The position numbers and the translations under genes are program-made. A stretch of DNA of 64,000 nucleotides from Marthasterias glacialis (taxonomy: Eukaryota; Echinodermata; Asteroidea; Forcipulatida; Asteriidae). The DNA is taken from the NCBI GenBank assembly GCA_911728455.2, contig OU452238.1:13548049-13612048 (forward strand), written 5' to 3'. Below the pieces are notes generated by a model. It ran no database searches. It had not been told where the DNA came from and saw only the letters and a program-made list of their open reading frames with translations. Shown here piece by piece: positions 8,449 through 21,300 of the stretch (the stretch's first letter is position 1; the number at the start of each line of letters is the position of its first letter).

Positions 8449-10929
8449 GAGCAGCCCCGCTCTCTGGTGATTTCAACAAGGACGATGGCCCTGGCTTGCC
8501 GGGAAAACTAGATTTTCGGATGCAGGACTATAGCAGCTACCTGCAGGTACAAGAAATTTCTCTCTAGCCCCATTATTTATGGAGTTATTGGCCGTGGCGC
8601 TGCCGACTTCTTTTTTCGGCGTTTTTTTTTTCTTTTTTTTTGCTGGCTTCAGTCCAGCACACACGTAGCGGCCTTGGCTATTGTTGACGTACACAGAGCA
8701 TGGCCATTTGCTCTTGACATCTTCGGGGTGTCCTCACTCCGCGGTCCCTGGCATCCTCCCTGTTTGTCCCACAGCCCCAAGACCGGCTTTTTTGGAAAGC
8801 CCATGAGCAGGGCTTTCTAACAGTGTCAGACTTGTCAGTTTTCCGCCAATACTTTGGGAGATAGAGCCGTTGCTAAGTCTTGTTTTCACTCTGTTACAGC
8901 TTCGTGTACAAAAGTGCCATTAGACAGGTGTTTGAAGCGCATTCGGAGCAGCCCCGCTCTCTGGTGATTTCAACAAGGACGATGGCCCTGGCTTGCCGGG
9001 AAAACTAGATTTTCGGATGCAGGACTATAGCAGCTACCTGCAGGTACAAGAAATTTCTCTCTAGCCCCATTATTTGTGGAGTTATTGGCCGTGGCGCTGC
9101 CGACTTCTTTTTTCGGCGTTTTTTTTTTTTTTTTTTGCTGGCTTCAGTCCAGCACACACGTAGCGGCCTTGGCTATTGTTGACGTACACAGAGCATGGCC
9201 ATTTGCTCTTGACATCTTCGGGGTGTCCTCACTCCGCGGTCCCTGGCATCCTCCCTGTTTGTCCCACAGCCCCAAGACCGGCATTTTTGGAAAGCCCATG
9301 AGCAGGGCTTTCCAACAGTGTCACACTTGTCAGTTTTCCGCCAATACTTTGGGAGATAGAGCCGTTGCTAAGTCTTGTTTTCACTCTGTTACAGCTTCGT
9401 GTACAAAAGTGCCATTAGACAGGTGTTTGAAGCGCATTCGGAGCAGCCCCGCTCTCTGGTGATTTCAACAAGGACGATGGCCCTGGCTTGCCGGGAAAAC
9501 TAGATTTTCGGATGCAGGACTATAGCAGCTACCTGCAGGTACAAGAAATTTCTCTCTAGCCCCATTATTTCTGGAGTTATTGGCCGTGGCGCTGCCGACT
9601 TCTTTTTTCGGCGTTTTTTTTTTCTTTTTTTTTGCTGGCTTCAGTCCAGCACACACGTAGCGGCCTTGGCTATTGTTGACGTACACAGAGCATGGCCATT
9701 TGCTCTTGACATCTTCGGGGTGTCCTCACTCCGCGGTCCCTGGCATCCTCCCTGTTTGTCCCACAGCCCCAAGACCGGCTTTTTTGGAAAGCCCATGAGC
9801 AGGGCTTTCCAACAGTGTCAGACTTGTCAGTTTTCCGACAATACTTTGGGAGATAGAGCCGTTGCTAAGTCTTGTTTTCACTCTGTTACAGCTTCGTGTA
9901 CAAAAGTGCCATTAGACAGGTGTTTGAAGCGCATTCGGAGCAGCCCCGCTCTCTGGTGATTTCAACAAGGACGATGGCCCTGGCTTGCCGGGAAAACTAG
10001 ATTTTCGGATGCAGGACTATAGCAGCTACCTGCAGGTACAAGAAATTTCTCTCTAGCCCCATTATTTGTGGAGTTATTGGCCGTGGCGCTGCCGACTTCT
10101 TTTTTCGGCGTTTTTTTTTTTTTTTTTTTGCTGGCTTCAGTCCAGCACACACGTAGCGGCCTTGGCTATTGTTGACGTACACAGAGCATGGCCATTTGCT
10201 CTTGACATCTTCGGGGTGTCCTCACTCCGCGGTCCCTGGCATCCTCCCTGTTTGTCCCACAGCCCCAAGACCGGCATTTTTGGAAAGCCCATGAGCAGGG
10301 CTTTCCAACAGTGTCACACTTGTCAGTTTTCCGCCAATACTTTGGGAGATAGAGCCGTTGCTAAGTCTTGTTTTCACTCTGTTACAGCTTCGTGTACAAA
10401 AGTGCCATTAGACAGGTGTTTGAAGCGCATTCGGAGCAGCCCCGCTCTCTGGTGATTTCAACAAGGACGATGGCCCTGGCTTGCCGGGAAAACTAGATTT
10501 TCGGATGCAGGACTATAGCAGCTACCTGCAGGTACAAGAAATTTCTCTCTAGCCCCATTATTTCTGGAGTTATTGGCCGTGGCGCTGCCGACTTCTTTTT
10601 TCGGCGTTTTTTTTTCTTTTTTTTTGCTGGCTTCAGTCCAGCACACACGTAGCGGCCTTGGCTATTGTTGACGTACACAGAGCATGGCCATTTGCTCTTG
10701 ACATCTTCGGGGTGTCCTCACTCCGCGGTCCCTGGCATCCTCCCTGTTTGTCCCACAGCCCCAAGACCGGCTTTTTTGGAAAGCCCATGAGCAGGGCTTT
10801 CCAACAGTGTCAGACTTGTCAGTTTTCCGACAATACTTTGGGAGATAGAGCCGTTGCTAAGTCTTGTTTTCACTCTGTTACAGCTTCGTGTACAAAAGTG
10901 CCATTAGACAGGTGTTTGAAGCGCATTCG
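8449..10929. repeat. Type II dimer higher-order repeat
   Basis: Five units start at 8449, 8946, 9441, 9938 and 10434. All have the type II head with GGACGATGG, CTTGCCGGG and ACTATAGCAG. They alternate between a form with GGCTTTTTTGG (8449, 9441, 10434; the last two also with TTCCGACAAT) and a form with GTCACACTT and a pure T tract (8946, 9938). The spacing 8946 to 9938 is 992 bp and 9441 to 10434 is 993 bp, so the higher-order unit is about 993 bp. The switch from the all-type-I domain to this block at 8449 is abrupt. Confidence 0.82.
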
Positions 10930-11423
10930 GAGCAGCCCCACTCTCTGGTGATTTCAACAAGGAAGATGGCCCTGGCTTGCCGGGAAAACTAGATTTTCGG
11001 ATGCAGGACTATGGCAGCTACCTGCAGGTACAAGAAATTTTTCTCTAGCCCCATTTCTTGTAGAGTTATTGGCCGTGGCGCTGCCGACTTCTTTTTTCGG
11101 GTTTTTTTTTTTTTTTTTTGCTGGCTTCAGTCCAGCACACACGTAGCGGCCTTGGCTATTGTTGACGTACACAGAGCATGGCCATTTGCTCTTGACATCT
11201 TCGGGGTGTCCTCACTCCGCGGTCCCTGGCATCCTCCCTGTTTGTCCAACAGCCCCAAGACCGGCATTTTTGGAAAGCCCATGAGCAGGGCTTTCCAACA
11301 GTGTCAGACTTGTCAGTTTTCCGACAATACTTTGGGAGATAAGGCTGTTGCTAAGTCTTGTTTTCACTCTGTTACAGTTTCGTCTACAAAAATGCCATTA
11401 GACAGGTGTTTGAAGCGCATTCG
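10930..11423. repeat. Diverged-haplotype unit (GATAAGGCTGTT type), first of four
   Basis: This 494-bp unit carries a linked set of changes absent from ordinary units: GTCCAACAGCCCC, TTCCGACAAT, GATAAGGCTGTTGC, then ACAGTTTCGTCTAC and AAAAATGCC. It also has AAATTTTTCTC, TTCTTGTAGAG and a 2-base loss that turns CGGCG into CGGG before the T tract. The same tail haplotype appears at 15893, 16379 and 17870 and nowhere else noticed in the window. Seven or more linked differences suggest a separate lineage of units brought in by recombination and then copied. Confidence 0.82.
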
Positions 11424-12417
11424 GAGCAGCCCCGCTCTCTGGTGGTTTCAACAAGGACGATGGCCCTGGCTGGCCGGGAAAACTAGATTTTCGGATGCAG
11501 GACTATGGCAGCTACCTGCAGGTACAAGAAATTTCTCTCTAGCCCCATTATTTATGGAGTTATTGGCCGTGGCGCTGCCGACTTCTTTTTTCGGCGTTTT
11601 TTTTGTTTTTTTTTTTGCTGGCTTCAGTCCAGCACACACGTAGCGGCCTTGGCTATTGTTGACGTACACAGAGCATGGCCATTTGCTCTTGACATCTTCG
11701 GGGTGTCTTCACTCCGCGGTCCCTGGCATCCTCCCTGTTTATCCCACAACCCCAAGACCGGCATTTTCGGAAAGCCCATGAGCAGGGCTTTCCAACAGTG
11801 TCAGACTTGTCAGTTTTCCGCCAATACTTTGGGAGATAGAGCCGTTGCTAAGTCTTGTTTTCACTCTGTTACAGCTTCGTGTACAAAAGTGCCATTAGAC
11901 AGGTGTTTGAAGCGCATTCGGAGCAGCCCCGCTCTCTGGTGGTTTCAAGGCGGAAGATGGTCCTGGCTGGCCGGGAAAACTAGATTTTCGGATGCAGGAC
12001 TATGGCAGCTACCTGCAGGTACAAGAAATTTCTCTCTAGCCCCATTATTTATGGAGTTATTGGCCGTGGCGCTGCCGACTTCTTTTTTCGGCGTTTTTTT
12101 TGTTTTTTTTTTTGCTGGCTTCAGTCCAGCACACACGTAGCGGCCTTGGCTATTGTTGACGTACACAGAGCATGGCCATTTGCTCTTGACATCTTCGGGG
12201 TGTCTTCACTCCGCGGTCCCTGGCATCCTCCCTGTTTATCCCACAACCCCAAGACCGGCATTTTCGGAAAGCCCATGAGCAGGGCTTTCCAACAGTGTCA
12301 GACTTGTCAGTTTTCCGCCAATACTTTGGGAGATAGAGCCGTTGCTAAGTCTTGTTTTCACTCTGTTACAGCTTCGTGTACAAAAGTGCCATTAGACAGG
12401 TGTTTGAAGCGCATTCG

Positions 12418-14402
12418 GAGCAGCCCCGCTCTCTGGTGGTTTCAAGGCGGAAGATGGTCCTGGCTGGCCGGGAAAACTAGATTTTCGGATGCAGGACTAT
12501 GGCAGCTACCTGCAGGTACAAGAAATTTCTCTCTAGCCCCATTATTTCTGGAGTTATTGGCCGTGGCGCTGCCGACTTCTTTTTTCGGCGTTTTTTTTCT
12601 TTTTTTTTGCTGGCTTCAGTCCAGCACACACGTAGCGGCCTTGGCTATTGTTTACGTTGAAGAGCATGGCCATTTGCTCTTGACATCTTCGGGGTGTCCT
12701 CACTCCGCAGTCCCTATCATCCTCCCTGTTTATCCCACAACCCCAAGACCGGCATTTTCGGAAAACCCATGAGCAGGGCTTTCCAACAGTGTCAGACTTG
12801 TCAGTTTTCCGCCAATACTTTGGGAGATAGAGCCGTTGCTAAGTCTTGTTTTCACTCTGTTACAGCTTCGTGTACAAAAGTGCCATTAGACAGGTGTTTG
12901 AAGCGCATTCGGAGCAGCCCCGCTCTCTGGTGGTTTCAACAAGGAAGATGGCCCTGGCTGGCCGGGAAAACTAGATTTTCAGATGCAGGACTATGGCAGC
13001 TACCTGCAGGTACAAGAAATTTCTCTCTAGCCCCATTATTTATGGAGTTATTGGCCGTGGCGCTGCCGACTTCTTTTTTCGGCGTTTTTTTTTTTTTTTT
13101 TTTTTTTGCTGGCTTCAGTCCAGCACACACGTAGCGGCCTTGGCTATTGTTGACGTACACAGAGCATGGCCATTTGCTCTTGACATCTTCGGGGTGTCTT
13201 CACTCCGCGGTCCCTGGCATCCTCCCTGTTTATCCCACAACCCCAAGACCGGCATTTTCGGAAAGCCCATGAGCAGGGCTTTCTAACAGTGTCAGACTTG
13301 TCAGTTTTCCGCCAATACTTTGGGAGATAGAGCCGTTGCTAAGTCTTGTTTTCACTCTGTTACAGCTTCGTGTACAAAAGTGCCATTAGACAGGTGTTTG
13401 AAGCGCATTCGGAGCAGCCCCGCTCTCTGGTGATTTCAACAAGGACGATGGCCCTGGCTTGCCGGGAAAACTAGATTTTCGGATGCAGGACTATAGCAGC
13501 TACCTGCAGGTACAAGAAATTTCTCTCTAGCCCCATTATTTGTGGAGTTATTGGCCGTGGCGCTGCCGACTTCTTTTTTCGGCGTTTTTTTTTTTTTTTT
13601 TTGCTGGCTTCAGTCCAGCACACACGTAGCGGCCTTGGCTATTGTTGACGTACACAGAGCATGGCCATTTGCTCTTGACATCTTCGGGGTGTCCTCACTC
13701 CGCGGTCCCTGGCATCCTCCCTGTTTGTCCCACAGCCCCAAGACCGGCATTTTTGGAAAGCCCATGAGCAGGGCTTTCCAACAGTGTCAGACTTGTCAGT
13801 TTTCCGCCAATACTTTGGGAGATAGAGCCGTTGCTAAGTCTTGTTTTCACTCTGTTACAGCTTCGTGTACAAAAGTGCCATTAGACAGGTGTTTGAAGCG
13901 CATTCGGAGCAGCCCCGCTCTCTGGTGATTTCAACAAGGACGATGGCCCTGGCTTGCCGGGAAAACTAGATTTTCGGATGCAGGACTATAGCAGCTACCT
14001 GCAGGTACAAGAAATTTCTCTCTAGCCCCATTATTTGTGGAGTTATTGGCCGTGGCGCTGCCGACTTCTTTTTTCGGCGTTTTTTTTCTTTTTTTTTTGC
14101 TGGCTTCAGTCCAGCACACACGTAGCGGCCTTGGCTATTGTTGACGTACACAGAGCATGGCCATTTGCTCTTGACATCTTCGGGGTGTCCTCACTCCGCG
14201 GTCCCTGGCATCCTCCCTGTTTGTCCCACAGCCCCAAGACCGGCATTTTTGGAAAGCCCATGAGCAGGGCTTTCCAACAGTGTCAGACTTGTCAGTTTTC
14301 CGCCAATACTTTGGGAGATAGAGCCGTTGCTAAGTCTTGTTTTCACTCTGTTACAGCTTCGTGTACAAAAGTGCCATTAGACAGGTGTTTGAAGCGCATT
14401 CG
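12418..14402. repeat. Four-unit block, copy 1 (partner 14403-15892)
   Basis: Unit 12418 carries a rare linked haplotype: GTTTACGTTGAAGAGC in place of GTTGACGTACACAGAGC, then CGCAGTCCCTATCATCC and GGAAAACCC. It is followed by a 500-bp unit at 12912 with ATTTTCAGATGC and a pure T tract, then two type II units at 13412 (pure T) and 13907 (T8-C-T10). Unit lengths are 494, 500, 495 and 496. The same order recurs at 14403, minus one type II unit. The head of unit 12418 is type III, unlike its partner at 14403, so the left crossover lies inside that unit. Confidence 0.8.
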
Positions 14403-15892
14403 GAGCAGCCCCGCTCTCTGGTGGTTTCAACAAGGAAGATGGCCCTGGCTGGCCGGGAAAACTAGATTTTCGGATGCAGGACTATGGCAGCTACCTGCAG
14501 GTACAAGAAATTTCTCTCTAGCCCCATTATTTCTGGAGTTATTGGCCGTGGCGCTGCCGACTTCTTTTTTCGGCGTTTTTTTTCTTTTTTTTTGCTGGCT
14601 TCAGTCCAGCACACACGTAGCGGCCTTGGCTATTGTTTACGTTGAAGAGCATGGCCATTTGCTCTTGACATCTTCGGGGTGTCCTCACTCCGCAGTCCCT
14701 ATCATCCTCCCTGTTTATCCCACAACCCCAAGACCGGCATTTTCGGAAAACCCATGAGCAGGGCTTTTCAACAGTGTCAGACTTGTCAGTTTTCCGCCAA
14801 TACTTTGGGAGATAGAGCCGTTGCTAAGTCTTGTTTTCACTCTGTTACAGCTTCGTGTACAAAAGTGCCATTAGACAGGTGTTTGAAGCGCATTCGGAGC
14901 AGCCCCGCTCTCTGGTGGTTTCAACAAGGAAGATGGCCCTGGCTGGCCGGGAAAACTAGATTTTCAGATGCAGGACTATGGCAGCTACCTGCAGGTACAA
15001 GAAATTTCTCTCTAGCCCCATTATTTATGGAGTTATTGGCCGTGGCGCTGCCGACTTCTTTTTTCGGCGTTTTTTTTTTTTTTTTTTTTTTTGCTGGCTT
15101 CAGTCCAGCACACACGTAGCGGCCTTGGCTATTGTTGACGTACACAGAGCATGGCCATTTGCTCTTGACATCTTCGGGGTGTCTTCACTCCGCGGTCCCT
15201 GGCATCCTCCCTGTTTATCCCACAACCCCAAGACCGGCATTTTCGGAAAGCCCATGAGCAGGGCTTTCTAACAGTGTCAGACTTGTCAGTTTTCCGCCAA
15301 TACTTTGGGAGATAGAGCCGTTGCTAAGTCTTGTTTTCACTCTGTTACAGCTTCGTGTACAAAAGTGCCATTAGACAGGTGTTTGAAGCGCATTCGGAGC
15401 AGCCCCGCTCTCTGGTGATTTCAACAAGGACGATGGCCCTGGCTTGCCGGGAAAACTAGATTTTCGGATGCAGGACTATAGCAGCTACCTGCAGGTACAA
15501 GAAATTTCTCTCTAGCCCCATTATTTGTGGAGTTATTGGCCGTGGCGCTGCCGACTTCTTTTTTCGGCGTTTTTTTTCTTTTTTTTTTGCTGGCTTCAGT
15601 CCAGCACACACGTAGCGGCCTTGGCTATTGTTGACGTACACAGAGCATGGCCATTTGCTCTTGACATCTTCGGGGTGTCCTCACTCCGCGGTCCCTGGCA
15701 TCCTCCCTGTTTGTCCCACAGCCCCAAGACCGGCATTTTTGGAAAGCCCATGAGCAGGGCTTTCCAACAGTGTCAGACTTGTCAGTTTTCCGCCAATACT
15801 TTGGGAGATAGAGCCGTTGCTAAGTCTTGTTTTCACTCTGTTACAGCTTCGTGTACAAAAGTGCCATTAGACAGGTGTTTGAAGCGCATTCG
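14403..15892. repeat. Three-unit block, copy 2 of 12418-14402 with one unit missing
   Basis: Units at 14403 (494 bp), 14897 (500 bp) and 15397 (496 bp) match units 12418, 12912 and 13907 in length and private alleles (GTTTACGTTGAAGAGC, CCCTATCATCC, ATTTTCAGATGC, T8-C-T10). The unit equivalent to 13412 is absent, so the copies differ by one unit. Unit 14403 also has a private GGGCTTTTCAAC, which marks divergence after duplication. Confidence 0.8.
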
Positions 15893-16378
15893 GAGCAGCC
15901 CCGCTCTCTGGTGGTTTCAACAAGGAAGATGGCCCTGGCTGGCCGGGAAAACTAGATTTTCGGATGCAGGACTATGGCAGCTACCTGCAGGTACAAGAAA
16001 TTTCTCTCTAGCCCCATTATTTCTGGAGTTATTGGCCGTGGCGCTGCCGACTTCTTTTTTTTTTTTTTTTTTTTGCTGGCTTCAGTCCAGCACACACGTA
16101 GCGGCCTTGGCTATTGTTGACGTACACAGAGCATGGCCATTTGCTCTTGACATCTTCGGGGTGTCCTCACTCCGCGGTCCCTGGCATCCTCCCTGTTTGT
16201 CCAACAGCCCCAAGACCGGCATTTTTGGAAAGCCCATGAGCAGGGCTTTCCAACAGTGTCAGACTTGTCAGTTTTCCGACAATACTTTGGGAGATAAGGC
16301 TGTTGCTAAGTCTTGTTTTCACTCTGTTACAGTTTCGTCTACAAAAATGCCATTAGACAGGTGTTTGAAGCGCATTCG
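15893..16378. repeat. Shortest unit (486 bp): CGGCG and part of the T tract deleted
   Basis: The sequence after GCCGACTTC runs straight into 20 T and then GCTGG. The CGGCG that normally separates T6 from the long T tract is lost, and the total is 9 bases shorter than the 495-bp form. The deletion removes the right arm of the GCCGA/TCGGC dyad. The tail carries the diverged GATAAGGCTGTT haplotype. Slippage or a deletion between the two T runs is the simplest explanation. Confidence 0.88.
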
Positions 16379-16873
16379 GAGCAGCCCCGCTCTCTGGTGG
16401 TTTCAACAAGGAAGATGGCCCTGGCTGGCCGGGAAAACTAGATTTTCGGATGCAGGACTATGGCAGCTACCTGCAGGTACAAGAAATTTCTCTCTAGCCC
16501 CATTATTTCTGGAGTTATTGGCCGTGGCGCTGCCGACTTCTTTTTTCGGCGTTTTTTTTCTTTTTTTTTGCTGGCTTCAGTCCAGCACACACGTAGCGGC
16601 CTTGGCTATTGTTGACGTACACAGAGCATGGCCATTTGCTCTTGACATCTTCGGGGTGTCCTCACTCCGCGGTCCCTGGCATCCTCCCTGTTTGTCCAAC
16701 AGCCCCAAGACCGGCATTTTTGGAAAGCCCATGAGCAGGGCTTTCCAACAGTGTCAGACTTGTCAGTTTTCCGACAATACTTTGGGAGATAAGGCTGTTG
16801 CTAAGTCTTGTTTTCACTCTGTTACAGTTTCGTCTACAAAAATGCCATTAGACAGGTGTTTGAAGCGCATTCG
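16379..16873. repeat. Diverged-haplotype unit, third of four
   Basis: This 495-bp unit has the diverged tail (GTCCAACAG, TTCCGACAAT, GATAAGGCTGTT, ACAGTTTCGTCTAC) directly after the 15893 unit, which has the same tail. The head is ordinary type I and the tract is T8-C-T9. The adjacent pair points to local unit duplication. Confidence 0.8.
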
Positions 16874-17869
16874 GAGCAGCCCCACTCTCTGGTGGTTTCA
16901 ACAAGGACGATGGCCCTGGCTGGCCGGGAAAACTAGATTTTCGGATGCAGGACTATGGCAGCTACCTGCAGGTACAAGAAATTTCTCTCTAGCCCCATTA
17001 TTGATGGAGTTATTGGCCGTGGCGCTGCCGACTTCTTTTTTCGGCGTTTTTTTTTTTTTTTTTTTTTGCTGGCTTCAGTCCAGCACACACGTAGCGGCCT
17101 TGGCTATTGTTGACGTACACAGAGCATGGCCATTTGCTCTTGACATCTTCGGGGTGTCTTCACTCCGCGGTCCCTGGCATCCTCCCTGTTTATCCCACAA
17201 CCCCAAGACCGGCATTTTCGGAAAGCCCATGAGCAGGGCTTTCCAACAGTGTCAGACTTGTCAGTTTTCCGCCAATACTTTGGGAGATAGAGCCGTTGCT
17301 AAGTCTTGTTTTCACTCTGTTACAGCTTCGTGTACAAAAGTGCCATTAGACAGGTGTTTGAAGCGCATTCGGAGCAGCCCCGCTCTCTGGTGGTTTCAAC
17401 AAGGAAGATGGCCCTGGCTGGCCGGGAAAACTAGATTTTCGGATGCAGGACTATGGCAGCTACCTGCAGGTACAAGAAATTTCTCTCTAGCCCCATTATT
17501 GATGGAGTTATTGGCCGTGGCGCTGCCGACTTCTTTTTTCGGCGTTTTTTTTTTTTTTTTTTTTTGCTGGCTTCAGTCCAGCACACACGTAGCGGCCTTG
17601 GCTATTGTTGACGTACACAGAGCATGGCCATTTGCTCTTGACATCTTCGGGGTGTCTTCACTCCGCGGTCCCTGGCATCCTCCCTGTTTGTCCCACAGCC
17701 CCAAGACCGGCTTTTTTGGAAAGCCCATGAGCAGGGCTTTCCAACAGTGTCAGACTTGTCAGTTTTCCGCCAATACTTTGGGAGATAGAGCCGTTGCTAA
17801 GTCTTGTTTTCACTCTGTTACAGCTTCGTGTACAAAAGTGCCATTAGACAGGTGTTTGAAGCGCATTCG

Positions 17870-18364
17870 GAGCAGCCCCGCTCTCTGGTGATTTCAACAA
17901 GGAAGATGGCCCTGGCTTGCCGGGAAAACTAGATTTTCGGATGCAGGACTATGGCAGCTACCTGCAGGTACAAGAAATTTTTCTCTAGCCCCATTTCTTG
18001 TGGAGTTATTGGCCGTGGCGCTGCCGACTTCTTTTTTCGGCGTTTTTTTTCTTTTTTTTTGCTGGCTACAGTCCAGCACACACGTAGCGGCCTTGGCTAT
18101 TGTTGACGTACACAGAGCATGGCCATTTGCTCTTGACATCTTCGGGGTGTCCTCACTCCGCGGTCCCTGGCATCCTCCCTGTTTGTCCAAAAGCCCCAAG
18201 ACCGGCATTTTTGGAAAGCCCATGAGCAGGGCTTTCCAACAGTGTCAGACTTGTCAGTTTTCCGACAATACTTTGGGAGATAAGGCTGTTGCTAAGTCTT
18301 GTTTTCACTCTGTTACAGTTTCGTCTACAAAAATGCCATTAGACAGGTGTTTGAAGCGCATTCG
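17870..18364. repeat. Diverged-haplotype unit, fourth of four
   Basis: The head resembles unit 10930 (TGGTGATTTC with GGAAG, CTTGCCGGG, AAATTTTTCTC, CATTTCTTGTGG), and the tail is the diverged GATAAGGCTGTT type. Private changes are GCTGGCTACAG and GTCCAAAAGCCCC. The first breaks the otherwise nearly constant loop CTTCAGT of the hairpin beside the T tract. Confidence 0.8.
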
Positions 18365-21300
18365 GAGCAGCCCCGCTCTCTGGTGGTTTCAACAAGGACG
18401 ATGGCCCTGGCTGGCCGGGAAAACTAGATTTTCGGATGCAGGACTATGGCAGCTACCTGCAGGTACAAGAAATTTCTCTCTAGCCCCATTATTTGTGGAG
18501 TTATTGGCCGTGGCGCTGCCGACTTCTTTTTTCGGCGTTTTTTTTTTTTTTTTTTTTTTGCTGGCTTCAGTCCAGCACACACGTAGCGGCCTTGGCTATT
18601 GTTGAAGTACACAGAGCATGGCCATTTGCTCTTGACATCTTCGGGGTGTCTTCACTCCGCGGTCCCTGGCATCCTCCCTGTTTATCCCACAACCCCAAGA
18701 CCGGCATTTTCGGAAAGCCCATGAGCAGGGCTTTCCAACAGTGTCAGACTTGTCAGTTTTCCGCCAATACTTTGGGAGATAGAGCCGTTGCTATGTCTTG
18801 TTTTCACTCTGTTACAGCTTCGTGTACAAAAGTGCCATTAGACAGGTGTTTGAAGCGCATTCGGAGCAGCCCCGCTCTCTGGTGATTTCAACAAGGACGA
18901 TGGCCCTGGCTTGCCGGGAAAACTAGATTTTCGGATGCAGGACTATAGCAGCTACCTGCAGGTACAAGAAATTTCTCTCTAGCCCCATTATTTGTGGAGT
19001 TATTGGCCGTGGCGCTGCCGACTTCTTTTTTCGGCGTTTTTTTTCTTTTTTTTTGCTGGCTTCAGTCCAGCACACACGTAGCGGCCTTGGCTATTGTTGA
19101 CGTACACAGAGCATGGCCATTTGCTCTTGACATCTTCGGGGTGTCCTCACTCCGCGGTCCCTGGCATCCTCCCTGTTTGTCCCACAGCCCCAAGACCGGC
19201 ATTTTTGGAAAGCCCATGAGCAGGGCTTTCCAACAGTGTCAGACTTGTCAGTTTTCCGCCAATACTTTGGGAGATAGAGCCGTTGCTAAGTCTTGTTTTC
19301 ACTCTGTTACAGCTTCGTGTACAAAAGTGCCATTAGACAGGTGTTTGAAGCGCATTCGGAGCAGCCCCGCTCTCTGGTGGTTTCAACAAGGAAGATGGCC
19401 CTGGCTGGCCGGGAAAACTAGATTTTCGGATGCAGGACTATGGCAGCTACCTGCAGGTACAAGAAATTTCTCTCTAGCCCCATTATTTCTGGAGTTATTG
19501 GCCGTGGCGCTGCCGACTTCTTTTTTCGGCGTTTTTTTTTTTTTTTTTTTGCTGGCTTCAGTCCAGCACACACGTAGCGGCCTTGGCTATTGTTGACGTA
19601 CACAGAGCATGGCCATTGGCTCTTGACATCTTCGGGGTGTCTTCACTCCGCGGTCCCTGGCATCCTCCCTGTTTATCCCACAACCCCAAGACCGGCATTT
19701 TCGGAAAGCCCATGAGCAGGGCTTTCTAACAGTGTCAGACTTGTCAGTTTTCCGCCAATACTTTGGGAGATAGAGCCGTTGCTAAGTCTTGTTTTCACTC
19801 TGTTACAGCTTCGTGTACAAAAGTGCCATTAGACAGGTGTTTGAAGCGCATTCGGAGCAGCCCCGCTCTCTGGTGATTTCAACAAGGACGATGGCCCTGG
19901 CTTGCCGGGAAAACTAGATTTTCGGATGCAGGACTATAGCAGCTACCTGCAGGTACAAGAAATTTCTCTCTAGCCCCATTATTTGTGGAGTTATTGGCCG
20001 TGGCGCTGCCGACTTCTTCTTTCGGCGTTTTTTTTCTTTTTTTTTGCTGGCTTCAGTCCAGCACACACGTAGCGGCCTTGGCTATTGTTGACGTACACAG
20101 AGCATGGCCATTTGCTCTTGACATCTTCGGGGTGTCCTCACTCCGCGGTCCCTGGCATCCTCCCTGTTTGTCCCACAGCCCCAAGACCGGCATTTTTGGA
20201 AAGCCCATGAGCAGGGCTTTCCAACAGTGTCAGACTTGTCAGTTTTCCGCCAATACTTTGGGAGATAGAGCCGTTGCTAAGTCTTGTTTTCACTCTGTTA
20301 CAGCTTCGTGTACAAAAGTGCCATTAGACAGGTGTTTGAAGCGCATTCGGAGCAGCCCCGCTCTCTGGTGGTTTCAACAAGGAAGATGGCCCTGGCTGGC
20401 CGGGAAAACTAGATTTTCGGATGCAGGACTATGGCAGCTACCTGTAGGTACAAGAAATTTCTCTCTAGCCCCATTATTTCTGGAGTTATTGGCCGTGGCG
20501 CTGCCGACTTCTTTTTTCGGCGTTTTTTTTTTTTTTTTTTTTTTGCTGGCTTCAGTCCAGCACACACGTAGCGGCCTTGGCTATTGTTGACGTACACAGA
20601 GCATGGCCATTTGCTCTTGACATCTTCGGTGTGTCTTCACTCCGCGGTCCCTGGCATCCTCCCTGTTTATCCCACAACCCCAAGACCGGCATTTTCGGAA
20701 AGCCCATGAGCAGGGCTTTCTAACAGTGTCAGACTTGTCAGTTTTCCGCCAATACTTTGGGAGATAGAGCCGTTGCTAAGTCTTGTTTTCACTCTGTTAC
20801 AGCTTCGTGTACAAAAGTGCCATTAGACAGGTGTTTGAAGCGCATTCGGAGCAGCCCCGCTCTCTGGTGATTTCAACAAGGACGATGGCCCTGGCTTGCC
20901 GGGAAAACTAGATTTTCGGATGCAGGACTATAGCAGCTACCTGCAGGTACAAGAAATTTCTCTCTAGCCCCATTATTTGTGGAGTTATTGGCCGTGGCGC
21001 TGCCGACTTCTTTTTTCGGCGTTTTTTTTCTTTTTTTTTGCTGGCTTCAGTCCAGCACACACGTAGCGGCCTTGGCTATTGTTGACGTACACAGAGCATG
21101 GCCATTTGCTCTTGACATCTTCGGGGTGTCCTCACTCCGCGGTCCCTGGCATCCTCCCTGTTTGTCCCACAGCCCCAAGACCGGCATTTTTGGAAAGCCC
21201 ATGAGCAGGGCTTTCCAACAGTGTCAGACTTGTCAGTTTTCCGCCAATACTTTGGGAGATAGAGCCGTTGCTAAGTCTTGTTTTCACTCTGTTACAGCTT

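Larger units (their letters stand above)
10930..18364. repeat. Mosaic domain of 15 units
   Basis: Units start at 10930, 11424, 11921, 12418, 12912, 13412, 13907, 14403, 14897, 15397, 15893, 16379, 16874, 17372 and 17870. Type I, II and III heads are mixed. Four units carry the most diverged haplotype of the window (listed separately). Units 16874 and 17372 share the private allele CCATTATTGATGG. Units 11424 and 11921 share a T8-G-T tract. No single higher-order period covers the domain; it looks like a patchwork of several amplification events. Confidence 0.75.

Noticed and set aside
15893..16378. Transposon or Helitron end at the short unit or at the long hairpin
   Set aside because: No target-site duplication, terminal inverted repeat or CTRR-type end at the right distance. 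The short unit is explained by a 9-bp loss in a T-rich stretch.
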